Positions 36,801 to 47,230 of a stretch of 64,000 nt of DNA are shown here, piece after piece. The position numbers and the translations under genes were made by a program. The number at the start of each line of letters is the position of its first letter. Position 1 is the first letter of the stretch. The notes below the pieces were generated by a model. It ran no database searches. It was given only the letters and a program-made list of their open reading frames with translations, and was not told the DNA's origin. Source of the stretch: Tanytarsus gracilentus (lineage: Eukaryota > Arthropoda > Insecta > Diptera > Chironomidae); NCBI GenBank assembly GCA_038502055.1, contig JAXRKN010000045.1, positions 952,501-1,016,500 on the forward strand, written 5' to 3'.

Positions 36801-38242
36801 TTCCTTGGACATTTCGAAAAGGTTTTCGCAAAATAATATCCAATGCTTGAATGGCATTCATTGGCTTATCTTCATTCTGATATTTGGGATTTGTGTAATT
36901 CATTAGAATACTCATGTCCTTTACACCAGCGAGCTTAATCTTGACCTTAAAGACTTTGTTTCGATCACCCATATGAGCTGTTACTTCATGTTGAAATTCA
37001 TCGACAACTCTTCCTTCACGTTCTAAACGGCTTGCGGTATAAATGTTTTTGCGATTATCGGAAGCAAAAATATAGTTAGCAAAGCATTGACGCATAAACT
37101 CTTCGAGAGCAAAAGGTAAAAATTTCTTGGGTGTCTCGGGATCAAAAACAACATCGTATTGAAATGCTTCTTTTGGTAGCTTCTTCGGGTCAAGACTGAT
37201 TTTTCCATAGTTGACTTCCAATTCGCATTTCTTTCCTTTTTTCCCCTCATATTCAGAAGGTTTAGCACTCGATTCAACCATGAATGATGAAGACTGTTTC
37301 GATTGGTTCGTCGGAGATAATCTCAAATTTTGCATTGAAGGGAGCGATTGATCAGGAACAACTTTTGCTTGCATAACTGGTTGAGCTTTTTCTGAATCTC
37401 CAAGATCGGTTGGTTTTGGAACTTTGCATTTATTACATTGTTTTTTTTTAGCAAAATTGTGATTATTGCACGAGGGACACATCCAATCACCAGCAGCCAT
37501 TTTTTTATCTTTTTGCTTTGACTTGTCCTTCGATGGTCCTGGCTGACAGTCTTCATTCGGAGGTCTATTTCCTTTCATTGCTTCCTCGGTTACTTTTTGA
37601 GGTTGTTGAGATTGTCCGGATGATTGTTGCTGTGGAGCTGGATTTTGAACAGGAATTGGTTGTTGAGTTGGAGCTGGATGTTGTTGTTGAGCTGGTTGAG
37701 CTTTTTCTGAATCTCCAAGATCTGTTGGTTTTGGAACTTTGCATCGATTACATTGTGTTTTTTTAGCAAAATTATGATTATTGCACGAGGGACACATCCA
37801 ATCACCAGCAGCCATTTTTTTATCTTTTTGCTTTGACTTGTCCTTAGATGGTCCTGGCTGACTGTCTTCATTCGGAGGTCTATTTCCTTTCATTGCTTCC
37901 TCGGTTAATTTTTGAGATTGTTGAGATTGTCCGGATGATTGTTGCTGTGGAGCTGGATTTTGAACAGGAATTGGTTGTTGAGTTGGAGCTGGATGTTGTT
38001 GTTGTTGTTGAATTTCAGGTTTTTGTTGAGCACCCTTCGGTGGATTGCCCTGAGATTCTTCCTTATCTCCTCCTTTCTTCTTTTCTAAACGAATTTATTG
38101 AAACAATTAATTGTTAAGAAAACTTAAAAAAGCCTCTTGTCAAAAATAAAAAAAATGGAAGAAAAATTTCATTGAATTTCATCATCACACTTTTCAACAT
38201 TGTTTTCCGTATAAATCCATTGAATTAGTACTTACTTCCCAT
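33822..38242 (-). CDS. AGO2: Argonaute-2 with two N-terminal RanBP2-type zinc fingers
   Basis: Slicer of the siRNA pathway: binds guide RNA and cleaves viral and transposon transcripts. Exons 38242-38236, 38084-36719, 36665-35819, 35104-34271, 34218-34137, 34079-34017, 33955-33822; 1110 aa, phases agree. It begins MGKKKKGGDKEE, usual for insect Ago2, then Q/P-rich sequence and two zinc fingers (C100/C103/C114/C117 and C205/C208/C219/C222, pattern DWMCPSCNNHNFAKK..CN.C). The Argonaute N, L1, PAZ, MID and PIWI regions follow. PIWI keeps D855 (GADVTH), E895 (DPKKEMIEDL), D927 (YYRDGVSDGQF) and H1068 (start of AHLVAARGK), so slicing should be intact. It ends PMFFV. The zinc fingers are not part of the Argonaute architectures I know from Drosophila. 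The finger and core regions share one uninterrupted exon, so the fusion is not a splicing guess. Confidence 0.96.
35105..35818 (-). repeat. AGO2 intron with inverted AATTATTCCT arrays
   Basis: This intron is 714 bp, where five of the six AGO2 introns are 151 bp or less. An array of 9-10 bp units (AATTATTCCT, AATTATCCT) occupies 35136-35217. The same units in inverse orientation occur at 35243-35277 and again at 35744-35807, next to the exon. Inside, an 11-bp perfect inverted repeat AATTGTTGCGG (35280-35290) and CCGCAACAATT (35710-35720) bounds 441 bp of unique sequence. The transcript could form a hairpin. It may be a foldback or TIR element inserted in the intron. Confidence 0.8.
37378..37995 (-). 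repeat. 315-bp in-frame tandem duplication in AGO2
   Basis: Two consecutive units, 37995-37681 (residues 33-137) and 37680-37378 (residues 138-238). Each encodes a Q/P-rich stretch (HPAPTQQPIPVQNPAPQQQ), a K/D-rich linker and one zinc finger. The protein copies differ at only a handful of positions (for example S/C in PPNED-S/C, T/K and R/K within the finger), so the duplication looks recent. The length of 315 bp keeps the frame. Confidence 0.93.
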
Positions 38243-38520
38243 CGTATTCACTATTTATTCACTTTATGAATGAAATCAAGAAGCTTTTAATCTTCAAATG
38301 TATTTTAGAATCTCCAAATTTAAATGAAATAAATTTCGTGAGTTTTTTTTAGCAAAAAACACAGATATAAATTTTAGCACAAAAAATTTTTAGCACCAAT
38401 TTCAGCTTGTTGGCGTATTCGAGTTCATCGTGTACACATAAAATTTACTTTTCTTCAAATAATTTTAAATTCCTTCAAGTTTAAACTCATATAGGGTCAA
38501 CTTCCAGAAAACCATAATCA
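38243..38520. promoter_or_regulatory. Shared AGO2/RanBP3 divergent promoter region
   Basis: The start codons of AGO2 (minus, 38242) and RanBP3 (plus, 38521) are only 278 bp apart, so both core promoters and 5' UTRs must fit in this gap. No TATA box is placed convincingly. The arrangement predicts at least partly shared regulation. Confidence 0.6.
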
Positions 38521-39642
38521 ATGGATAGTAACTCACCAGGTATGCAGCACAGTGTCACCAAAAAAAGTCTTTAAAACTACTAAAAACATTGTTAATTTTC
38601 AGCATCGCGATTTTTGCTTAGACCAGCAAAAACAAGCTTAAAATCGGAACAGAATGGAAGTTCATCATCAGAGAATGGCTCGAATGCATTCTCGTCTGTC
38701 AATAATCCGTTCCTGAAATGCGATAAAGAAGAAACAGAAACATCTGAACCAAAAGCTAAAGATCCAGCACCAAAAGACGTCACGAATGATCTTTTTAAGC
38801 CATCAAAGCCCTCAAATCTTTTTACAAATGCAACGACCCTAGCTGAAAACTCCAATTTTGTGTTCGGACAAAACCTTCACGAGCGAGTTGTGATTGTGAG
38901 TTTTAAAATTCAGCTAACTGGATGTTATCAAAAATTTTGTTGTTGTTTTTTTTAGGATAAAGTAAGCACTTCTCTTGCTGATGGTGAGAAGAAGGAAAAT
39001 GAAAATACACCTCCAGCCCACGAAGGTCTTCTCTTCAGTGCATTAGGAACAACAAATTCAACGGAAACTGAAACCGATCAGGAAACGCTGACTCAACCAG
39101 CACCAAAAAGCGCGCAAGAAGATAAAAACGATAAGATCTCTTCATCATCATCTAGTAATAATGTGAGCAGTCAATTGAGTTTAGTGGAGGCAGCTAGAAA
39201 GTATGAGGAGATGAAAGTCGCTCAAAAGAGAAAATATGAAGAAGTTGAAATCATCACAGGAGAAGAGGATGAGGAAAATATCGTAGAGATGAACTGTAAG
39301 TTATTTACTTTTGAGAATTCCAACTACGAGGAGAGAGGTCGTGGCATGTTGCGACTAAATGACACAAAATTAAGCTCACGTGTTGTCTTCAGAGCGTCTG
39401 GAAGTCATCGTCTCCTTCTTAATACAAAAGTATGGCGTGATCAACTGTGTGAAAAGCCCAATTCAAAAAGCTTAAGACTAACTGCATTTAATAGAGAGGG
39501 TCAACTTAAAATTTACCTCGTTCAGGGTCGAACTGAGGATATAGAAGTCCTTTTTCGTGAACTTCAAAGAAGAATCGATCGCGAGCCCGAAAAAGAAGAT
39601 CCCGAACCCGCCAACAAAAAGGCTGCAGCAGTCCATGAGTGA
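38521..39642 (+). CDS. RanBP3: Ran-binding protein 3 (RanBP3)
   Basis: Nuclear cofactor of CRM1/exportin-mediated export that binds Ran-GTP. Exons 38521-38539, 38603-38895 and 38956-39642; 332 aa, phases agree. The N-terminus is ASRFLLRPAKTSL. A central FVFGQNLHERV motif is the FG-containing signature of RanBP3. The C-terminal Ran-binding domain (about 220-320) begins ITGEEDEENIVEMNCKLFTF and continues with ERGRGMLRLND and RLLLNTKVW, as expected for RanBP3-type RanBDs. It is shorter than the human protein. It is head-to-head with AGO2. Polyadenylation probably follows the AATAAA just after the stop codon, near 39660. Confidence 0.93.
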
Positions 39643-40706
39643 TTTTTGAAAAGCAAATTAATAAACTTCTTCTCACATGTACAATCTTATTCTAACTCTT
39701 AAACTCTGCTTATTTAAATGAAATTAATTCATTCAACACATTGCGAGCAAAATTGTATGTGAAATATTTTGAAATTCCTTTTTTTTTGAAATAAAATTAT
39801 GAAAATTAAAGAGCGTTTTAAATTTAATAAAATGAATTGTAAACATATTCATCTTTTCTCTCGTAACCCATGCGTATGAATGATTAAAGTCCAAAAAATT
39901 CGCTTATCATTTGGCACGCGATTAAGTTTTGTTTGTAAACACAATCACTTATTTTATTTAAACTAGAATAATCTGGATGACTGGTCTTATAATCTCTCAT
40001 AACATGACTTCACTAGTTATAAAACAAATGTTCAATTAAATTATGAAATAAAAAATAATTATCGGTTTCAAAAATATTTCGAACTTTACATCCTCGTACA
40101 AAGAAATCCGCATAGAGACGAATCTTGATTTAAGAATTGGGTTTTTTGGAGCAGCACTGAGCAGCAAAACATATTGATTAAAAAATCATTTAATCGCATG
40201 GCATCGAATAAACTTTTGTATTAATCTTTAATTTAAAAAAAATCATTTTTTATGTTAAATGATTGACAGCTCAAAGTGTATGTCGCATAATTTTTTGTTA
40301 TAAATAACATTTTCTACAATTTAGTGTTGGCAACATAAATTTAATTTCCTCTTAGTCTCTAAATATAAATTTCCAACTGACTTTATACGAAAGAATTTTT
40401 CCCTTTACATATATTTTTCTTCTTTTTCCTTCAATGCAGGTCTCAGTCGGCATCGATAAATATTTTCTCCTTTGTGCGAGTCGGAACTGAGCTCGCTCGG
40501 ATGTAATTTTTGGAATTTCGTGTTATCACTCGTTTAACGCTGAGTTTTGAATTAAATCGCGGGACAATAAAGACGATTAAAATATTTAGTGATAAGTGTA
40601 CTCAAAACTGATTGCGCGAAAAGCGAGAAAAAACCGAAGAAAGTTCCGTCTAGCATATTCACGCTCGATTTTTGATAAGACATTAGTCATTCGACGTCTT
40701 TCGACA
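39643..40706. other. Intergenic: RanBP3 3' flank and elongase 5' region
   Basis: The first part holds the RanBP3 3' UTR. The last 250 bp are less AT-rich and contain an arthropod initiator-like TCAGTC near 40442, plausibly the elongase promoter and 5' UTR. Nothing else is visible. Confidence 0.45.
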
Positions 40707-42004
40707 ATGGATGCAGCAGCTGAATTAACTTGGGGTGAAAGAGGTAAAAACAGTGATTTAAATTCAATGTGCTCAAAATAATGTATGAAAATTTTGGGGG
40801 AAAAGGGAACAAAAAAAGAAAACTCGATGGCTGGAAAATCGATAAAACAGACGGCAATTTTCTTCTTCTTATTAAGTTTTTCTCTTTTGGAAATGTTTAC
40901 ACGTGGTGTGCACAGATGATTATGTAAAAAATATCCGCATGTTTGCGATTGTCAAAAAATTCAAGGTCAACTTTGTTTTAAAAATGTATCAGATAAAAAT
41001 ATTATGAATTATGTCATGAAAACATATATTTTGTAAAAATTATTATTTTTGCGAAAAATTCAATTTTAACTTTTAAGAAAAATAAACACCTAAAAATTGT
41101 TGGGGACATATGAACTAAAAAAATCTCAGTAAAGCTCAAAATAATTTTATCAATTTCTTCCACTCGATATTATTATCACCAACCGCACGCGACACAAACC
41201 ATTAGTACCTCTCATTAAACGAGATTAATAAATAATGAACCTTTGATTTTTTTAGGCACCGTAATTGAAACATGGCCTTTGATGTCATCTTTTTATCCCC
41301 TCCTTGGAATGTTCTTAGCCTACCTCTGGATGATTTTTAAAGGTCTTCCCGAATTTATGGCCTCACGCAAGCCTTACAATCTCGCATCAATTATCAGACT
41401 CTATAATGTCTTTCAAGTAATCGCATGCATGTACTTTGTAGTTAAGTTCCATGAGCATGGTTTTAGTTTCAAGGATACTTGGAAGTGTGAAAATCCCAGA
41501 GATGATGAATTACTTAATGGTAAATTAATTGGACTGCTTGAGGATCACTGGCTCTTTATTTTTCTTCGTCTCATCGAATTTATTGAAACGGTTTTCTTTA
41601 TTATGAGAAAGAAATTCAGTCAAGTTTCTTCACTTCATATCTACCATCATATAAGTACCGTCGCATTGCTTTGGTTTCATCTGAAATTCAATGGAGGTCA
41701 TATGGACATTTATATTGGCTCCCTCAACTCGTGTGTTCATATCATCATGTATTGCTATTACTTTTTTAGCTCTTTTGATAAATTAACGAGATTTACTAAC
41801 AAAGTCAAGCCCTACATCACATTCATTCAGATTGTGCAACTCATGATACTCTTTACCCACTGCTGTGTTGCTTTAATGCCGAGTTGTGGTGCTTATAAGC
41901 CAGCTTTTGTTCTGCAAAGCATCAATCTTGCCATTTTGATTTCAATGTTTTTGAGATTTTATGTCAAAAATTTTATTAGCAAGTACAAGAAAAGAAATTT
42001 ATAA
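40707..42004 (+). CDS. Very-long-chain fatty acid elongase (ELOVL family)
   Basis: ER membrane 3-ketoacyl-CoA synthase that extends fatty acyl-CoA, feeding cuticular lipid and membrane synthesis. Two exons, 40707-40743 and 41256-42004, give 261 aa. The 37-bp first exon starts at ATG in GACAATGG and encodes MDAAAELTWGERG; the 512-bp intron joins in phase 1. Family motifs are in order: KPYNLASIIRLYN, RLIEFIETVFFIMRKK, the histidine box HIYHH (140-144), NSCVHIIMYCYYFF and TFIQIVQ. Several hydrophobic segments and a basic C-terminus (KYKKRNL, a KxKxx-like retrieval signal) fit an ER multispanning enzyme. Diptera have many such paralogues, so substrate length cannot be inferred. Confidence 0.95.
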
Positions 42005-42735
42005 AAATGCTGTGACAAAAATTGTTGAAAGTGTTAGTCAAAAAAGTGCTTTGAAGTTTGAACTGAAAAAAGGTTCTGCCTAGTTTTAGTCACTGCTTGA
42101 AAAAAACAAGCTTTAATTTGTTAAAGAATCTTTTCTTCTTTCACCGACTCAAAGAGTCTTTTAATATATTTCAAATCTTTTAATCGCAAAAAAATATCAA
42201 ATCGTTATTTTTGAATCGAAAAATTGTATTTTTGCTTAATTAAAAAGTTAACTACTGTTGAAGAAAATAAAAATCCAATTAAAGTTTTGAAGCAGCCGTG
42301 TTTTTTTATTTACCTGACAAAATTAATGACGTCTGTGCTCAGCTTCGACTTTGGTTTATTAATTTTCAGGGTATTATGTCACGATGCGATGTCTAGTCTT
42401 ATTATTGTTTATTTTGTGCCATAAAAAGAGAGTAAAAGTCTTTTACACAGTGCAACAACCAACCTTAATAATGCGCCTTTTATCACCACACACGTTGAAA
42501 ATCAATTATTAAGGCATTACAACAGATGATTCATATATCGGTGTTAATTACCTGTTTTGTGAGCCATTTATTCTTAACCTCAGACACGTAAACTTGTTTG
42601 TCAGAATAATTCCTAAAAAAACTTACGTGAGGAAGGAAAAGTTAAAATTTAATATTTCACTGGTTATAAGCTTCAGTTTCTGTTGAGCTGTTGAACGGTG
42701 AAGACATCAAAAGGAGAAGAAAAAAATTGTTAAAA
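42005..42735. other. Intergenic between elongase and chemosensory protein
   Basis: The 3' UTR of the elongase and the promoter of the chemosensory gene. The open frame at 42224-42424 has no support. Nothing else is recognised. Confidence 0.45.
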
Positions 42736-43163
42736 ATGAAATTCGTGATTTTATTTTTTGCTGCATTTTTGCTCATCTCTGTTAAAGCTCAAAATTCAAG
42801 ACTTGAAAATTTTGACATCGAAAGTCTCTTGAAGAATGATAGAATCCTCAACAATTATCTCAAATGCATTCTTGACAAGGGACCATGTACTAAGGAAGGA
42901 AGAGAGTTGAAAATTACTCTTCCAGAGGTGAGAACTGAAAAAATTGTCTGATTACCTTGAGCGCATAAATTAAAAAAACAACTTTTATTATATAACAGAC
43001 GCTGCAAACAAATTGTGCAAAGTGCTCGGTGAACCAAAAGAGAACATCTCGAAAACTTATCACTCACCTTGAATCAAAGAAACCAACTCAGTGGAAGCAA
43101 CTTCAGGCTAAATACGATCCATCTGGAGAACTCACTAAACAATTCAAACAGACATCTGACTAA
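42736..43163 (+). CDS. Chemosensory protein (OS-D/CSP family)
   Basis: Small secreted carrier of hydrophobic ligands found in arthropods. Exons 42736-42927 and 42999-43163 give 118 aa. ATG at 42736 gives a clean signal peptide (MKFVILFFAAFLLISVKA). An earlier in-frame start at 42691 would add a charged leader ahead of it and is unlikely. The four-cysteine signature is complete: C-x6-C (CILDKGPC), x18, C-x2-C (CAKC), with NNYLKC and GPCTKEG as in CSPs. The tail has QWKQLQAKYDPSGE. A poly(A) signal AATAAA lies near 43207. The intron sits between the second and third cysteines. Confidence 0.95.
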
Positions 43164-43811
43164 AGTTTTCAGTATGATCTAAAAATGTGATTTTAAAAAT
43201 TTGGTGAATAAAGATTGAATCAGAATTTAATATTTAGAGAATTTGAGATTTATGAAATGGTGACTGCTGAATTTATTATTTTATGATTGACAAGTCCGAT
43301 CACGAACATTTGCAATTATTTCAAAACTCAAGGTTGATTGTTGAACCGCTGCTGATTAAATTATTTTTAAGAACTGTTGAATTTTTAAAAACTCGTCTTT
43401 AGTTTTTAATTAATTCAATGGTTAAAGTCAATAGTTAAATTTGTTTATTCGTAGAACAAAACAAGCAAACAATTCAAGATGTTATTGAAGAAATTGACCA
43501 TGACTTGAATTTTAAAAAAGCAAAACCCTTAAAAACTTGAAAAAATAATATTTCTGGTTTATGGGTTTTTATGAATCATTAAATTTGTTGTGTTTGAACC
43601 ACTTAATAATGTGGAATCCATTGAAATAAATACTCAAAGTCTCAAACGTTTAAAAACTAAATTTTTGATTGGCAATAGTAAATTTTTTTATTGATTAATC
43701 AATTTATTGACTTGTAAAAATTTAAAAAATTTAGTGACATTCTAAAACTTTTTGAATTACAGCTTATAAAAAATTTGCTCTCATTTTAAATGCTTTATAT
43801 TTTTTAAAATT
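43164..43811. other. Convergent intergenic region
   Basis: The 3' flanks of the chemosensory gene (plus) and the threonine aldolase gene (minus) meet here. It is AT-rich with no other feature. Confidence 0.5.
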
Positions 43812-45152
43812 TTACTCTTCAAATTCCTTCATGACATGCAAAACTTTTTTAATGGCAAGCTGAGTTAGTTCATCATCAATTTGATGATAAAAGACAATTC
43901 TTAAAATTTGCATATTCTTGCAATTTGATTTTATCATCAATGGCTTTTGATTGCTGTCACAAATTCCATATTTGATTTCATTTTCTCGAGCTTCTGCCAA
44001 TCGATTACTCAAAGTTAAGGCACTTATGTTTTTGGTGTTTTCAGCGACTTTTATCATTAAAATATTAGAATGGAGATTTTCAACATCAACTTTGAAAATT
44101 TCACTCTTTAAATCGTTAATGGCTTTCGCGAGTTGTTGCGCATGTTCATGATCAAATTTTAATTTTGGCACAATTGTGTCCAACGCACATAGGCCAGCTG
44201 CTGCCAAAAATCCAACTTGCCTCATGCCGCCTCCAAGAGATTTTCTATAACGACGAGCCAAATCGATAAAATTCTTGCTGCCGACTAAAAGTGATCCAAC
44301 TGGACAACAAAGATTTTTACTCAAACAAAAAGAAACCGAGTCGACGTCTCGAACGACTCGTGACACAGGAATTTTCAAGTACTCAGCTGCACTAAAAACG
44401 CGAGCTCCATCCATATGAAGTCGTAAATCATTTGCTTTACACACTTGAGACAATTCCTCAATCCATTCAAGTGGGAGAACTTTTCCACCTAAAAATAAAA
44501 AAGAAAACATAATAAGTTTTTAATTTAATATCCAAACTGTTTCTTGATTTTAATTTACCCGCCATATTGTGTGTGTTCTCGATAACCACTAATTTTGTAA
44601 TTGCATCATGGATGTCGCCACCCCGAATGCTATTTTTGACCTCATCTATAGAAAAGGTTCCATCTTCAAGATTCTGCACTTTATTAATGAAGACATTTGC
44701 GACTGCAGCCGCACTTCCCTGTTCGTAGCAAAACACATGACTCCAATGACCGACAATAACTTCGGAACCCCTCTTATCGCAATGGACCATTACTGCGAGT
44801 TATCAAAAACGTTATCAGAACGATGATAATGAAATTTTTTAAAAGTACCTGCTAATAAATTGCCCATAGTTCCGCTTGGGACAAACAATGCTGCCTCTTT
44901 TTCAAATAGATCGGCAACCTTGGCCTCCAATTCATTTACAGTCGGATCTTCACCATAGACGTCGTCACCGATAGAGGCTTCGAACATTGCTTTTTTCATC
45001 TCTTCAGTTGGAACCGACTATTAATTGAGTTTTATTAACAAACTTCATAACTAATTGAAATTAATTTATTTTACTAAAGTGTCACTTCTTAAATCAATGA
45101 CCCGGAATAATTTAGCCGTCTCAGCATCAAAAACTCGCCTGTAAAGCGCCAT
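43812..45152 (-). CDS. Low-specificity L-threonine aldolase
   Basis: PLP-dependent enzyme that splits threonine or allo-threonine into glycine and acetaldehyde. Exons 45152-45075, 45017-44849, 44792-44559 and 44488-43812 give 385 aa; phases agree. It starts MALYRRVFDAETAKLFRVID and enters the family core at DLRSDTLSVPTEEMKKAM. Next are GDDVYGEDPTVNELEA, then PSGTMGNLLA, ENTHNMAGG, HMDGAR (185-190) and the PLP lysine K218 in SFCLSKNLCCPVGS. Then LGGGMRQVGFLAAAGL follows. Length and motif order are normal for the family. The N-terminal 20 residues ahead of DLRSDT could be a weak targeting sequence, but I cannot tell. Confidence 0.95.
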
Positions 45153-45709
45153 TATTTAACGGATAATAATTTCACCCACTAATCTTTTTTAAGTGTCTAA
45201 TTGATACTAAAATCCCTTGTCAAAAAATGTCTTGTTAAATGCTCAATTTTCTCTCGTTTGCATCTCTCTCACTCTCAGTCTCTTTAAAAGAGTTTTATCA
45301 CTCTTACCTCGACTCTTATTAACTCTCTCGCACTCTCAGAGATTGAAATTAAATTGTAGAGAAAAAAGAGAAAAATTATTGTGAATATTTTTTAGACAGT
45401 CTCCAGTCTTTTAAAATAAATCCTTAATTTTTTAAATATCATAACAAAAAAAATTGTTTAAGATTTATTTGAATTATTTTTTAAAACTTGTGACTATGTT
45501 TAATAAATATTTGGCATCTAAATTAAACGAAAACATAAATTTTTATCCTTAAGAACATACACATGTATATATAAAAATATACAATATATTTCGCAAGCTA
45601 ATGAAATTCACTCACACTTAATGAGCTTTGCTATGCATAGAAAAAAATTTCATACAGTTTTGTAAGTGACTTCAAAGCGTTCAGTTCAGTGCTAAAAAAT
45701 ATTTAAAAA
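45153..45709. promoter_or_regulatory. Divergent intergenic region, threonine aldolase and bZIP gene
   Basis: Two divergent starts lie 557 bp apart. CT-rich repeats (CTCTCTCACTCTC) occur at 45250-45340. A TA-rich run near 45565-45590 precedes an initiator-like TTCAGTTCAG at 45680-45690, a plausible start for the plus-strand gene. No other feature is seen. Confidence 0.4.
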
Positions 45710-46857
45710 ATGAGTGGTCAAAAAATTACTTTTGACGAAGTGGCTAAAAAAAATCAAGATAAATCAGAGCAAGACGAACTTGTTTCACTTTTGGAGGACC
45801 CATTTTTGCCACAACTATTTTATAACGAACTTGGATTTGACAATTTTGGAGTTGATTTTACCTCTCTAATATTAGATAATTCTTTAGAAAATTTTGTACA
45901 AAACATTGATTCCGACAGTCTAGACTATGAAGCGAACAATTTTGAAAATTTTTATTCAGAAGTGTTTAAAAGTGAAGAACCCGAAAGGGACAATTTTTTA
46001 AATGGGAGCATCGATTCACTTAAAAACGCACAACCTCCAACAAATGTAAGTTATTAATTGACATTTGACGAAAATATTTTTCAATAAAATAAATTTTGAC
46101 TACCTATATAAAACGGAATACTCAAAAATATTTTCGTAATTTTAATGACTTTAAAAAAATTATATTTTTAATCTGAGACTTGTATATTTTTATTTTTACG
46201 CGTTACTTATAGCAAAACGCTCAGTTGACAACCGCTACTGAAAATTTATGCACACCTTCTGTTAATTTTGAATCCGTTTGGGAGCCTTCAACTTCCTCAG
46301 AAAATGCTGTTGTGGAAAATTTTCTTGCTGTAATTATTTTTTGTGTTTAAAAAATAAGAATATCAAAAATATTATTTTACAGGGTCCACAATGCTACAAC
46401 GAAAGTGATTCGACTGCTACAATTGTAACTCAACACTTTTGTGAAGCAACAACATCAGATTATCTAGAAAATGATAAACATAGTCAGACGTTGATAATTG
46501 GTGCCCAATCAATTATACATGTGATAATACCTTTTGAGATTCCAATAACAGAAGCTAACAAACCGATTAAACGCAAAACGGCAAGTGACCTTGCTAATGA
46601 TCTCTTAGTTGTACAAAATGCTATAAATAACTCTTTTAAAAGTGAAAGAATCGGAAAATACAAAAGATGAAACTGAAAAGGAAATTGCAAAGATGAGACA
46701 AAATATTGCCGCAAGTAAAAGCCGAGATAACAGTAATAAAAAAGTTGAGTTAATAGATTTGTTGCTTGAATTTCTAAAGTCTGAGCAGAAAATTTTAAAC
46801 AAAATTCACAAGCGAGGTGAAAAAAAAATGAAGAAATTAATAAAGATGCTGATTTAA
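45710..46857 (+). CDS. Divergent C/EBP-like bZIP transcription factor
   Basis: Probable nuclear DNA-binding protein. Exons 45710-46045, 46213-46329, 46383-46584 and 46643-46857 give 289 aa. The last intron (46585-46642) is 58 bp, the size of its neighbours, and restores phase. Without it the frame stops at 46670 before the bZIP. The N-terminus is acidic and aromatic (LVSLLEDPFLPQLFYNELGF), like a transactivation domain. The C-terminus has the basic-region core RQNIAASKSRD, matching the NNxAxxxSRD core of C/EBP proteins, followed by a leucine-rich segment (VELIDLLLEFL, KILNKIHK) with poor heptad order. It could be a fast-evolving relative of C/EBP, Irbp18 or Xrp1. Membership in bZIP is fairly secure; the subgroup is not. 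Confidence 0.75.
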
Positions 46858-47230
46858 TATCATTTGAAAATATTTAACTTTCTGACTTGAAATGTTAGAA
46901 ATAACAAAAAGTGGTCAGATTGTATGATTGAAAAATCTGGAACCGGAAACATGAAAATATGTAAAAACGTCTAAAAAACATTGTTTGGAAATTTTCTAGG
47001 ATAAAAAGAAATGACATAAGCAGAAATAAATAAAAACAGAGTTTAATTAAACTGTTTACGCATTCTGTGGATTTATAGCTTCGCTCACATAAATTTTATT
47101 GTTAGTGACGCATTTATAATGATGTTGTATTAGTAAAATATGCGTTGCTTTAAACGGAAATTATTAATAAATTTAACAAAAGGAAATTTTTAACTGGCTT
47201 GTGCTTTTATATTCAATGATAACCTTTCAT
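46858..47230. other. 3' flank of bZIP gene
   Basis: AT-rich. AATAAATAAA near 47026 could be the poly(A) signal. No further feature is seen before the foldback-like element. Confidence 0.45.

Noticed and set aside
37518..38117. Plus-strand open frames opposite AGO2 exon 2
   Set aside because: They are complement shadows of the 315-bp duplicated coding unit, with low-complexity valine and leucine translations.
38243..39642. Functional link between RanBP2-type zinc fingers in AGO2 and the neighbouring RanBP3 gene
   Set aside because: The shared name is coincidental: RanBP2-type fingers bind RNA or ubiquitin, whereas RanBP3 has a Ran-binding domain with a different fold.
46383..46857. Frameshift or programmed +1 shift in the bZIP gene at TTTTAAAAG
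   Set aside because: A 58-bp GT..AG intron (46585-46642) of normal local size restores the frame without a shift.
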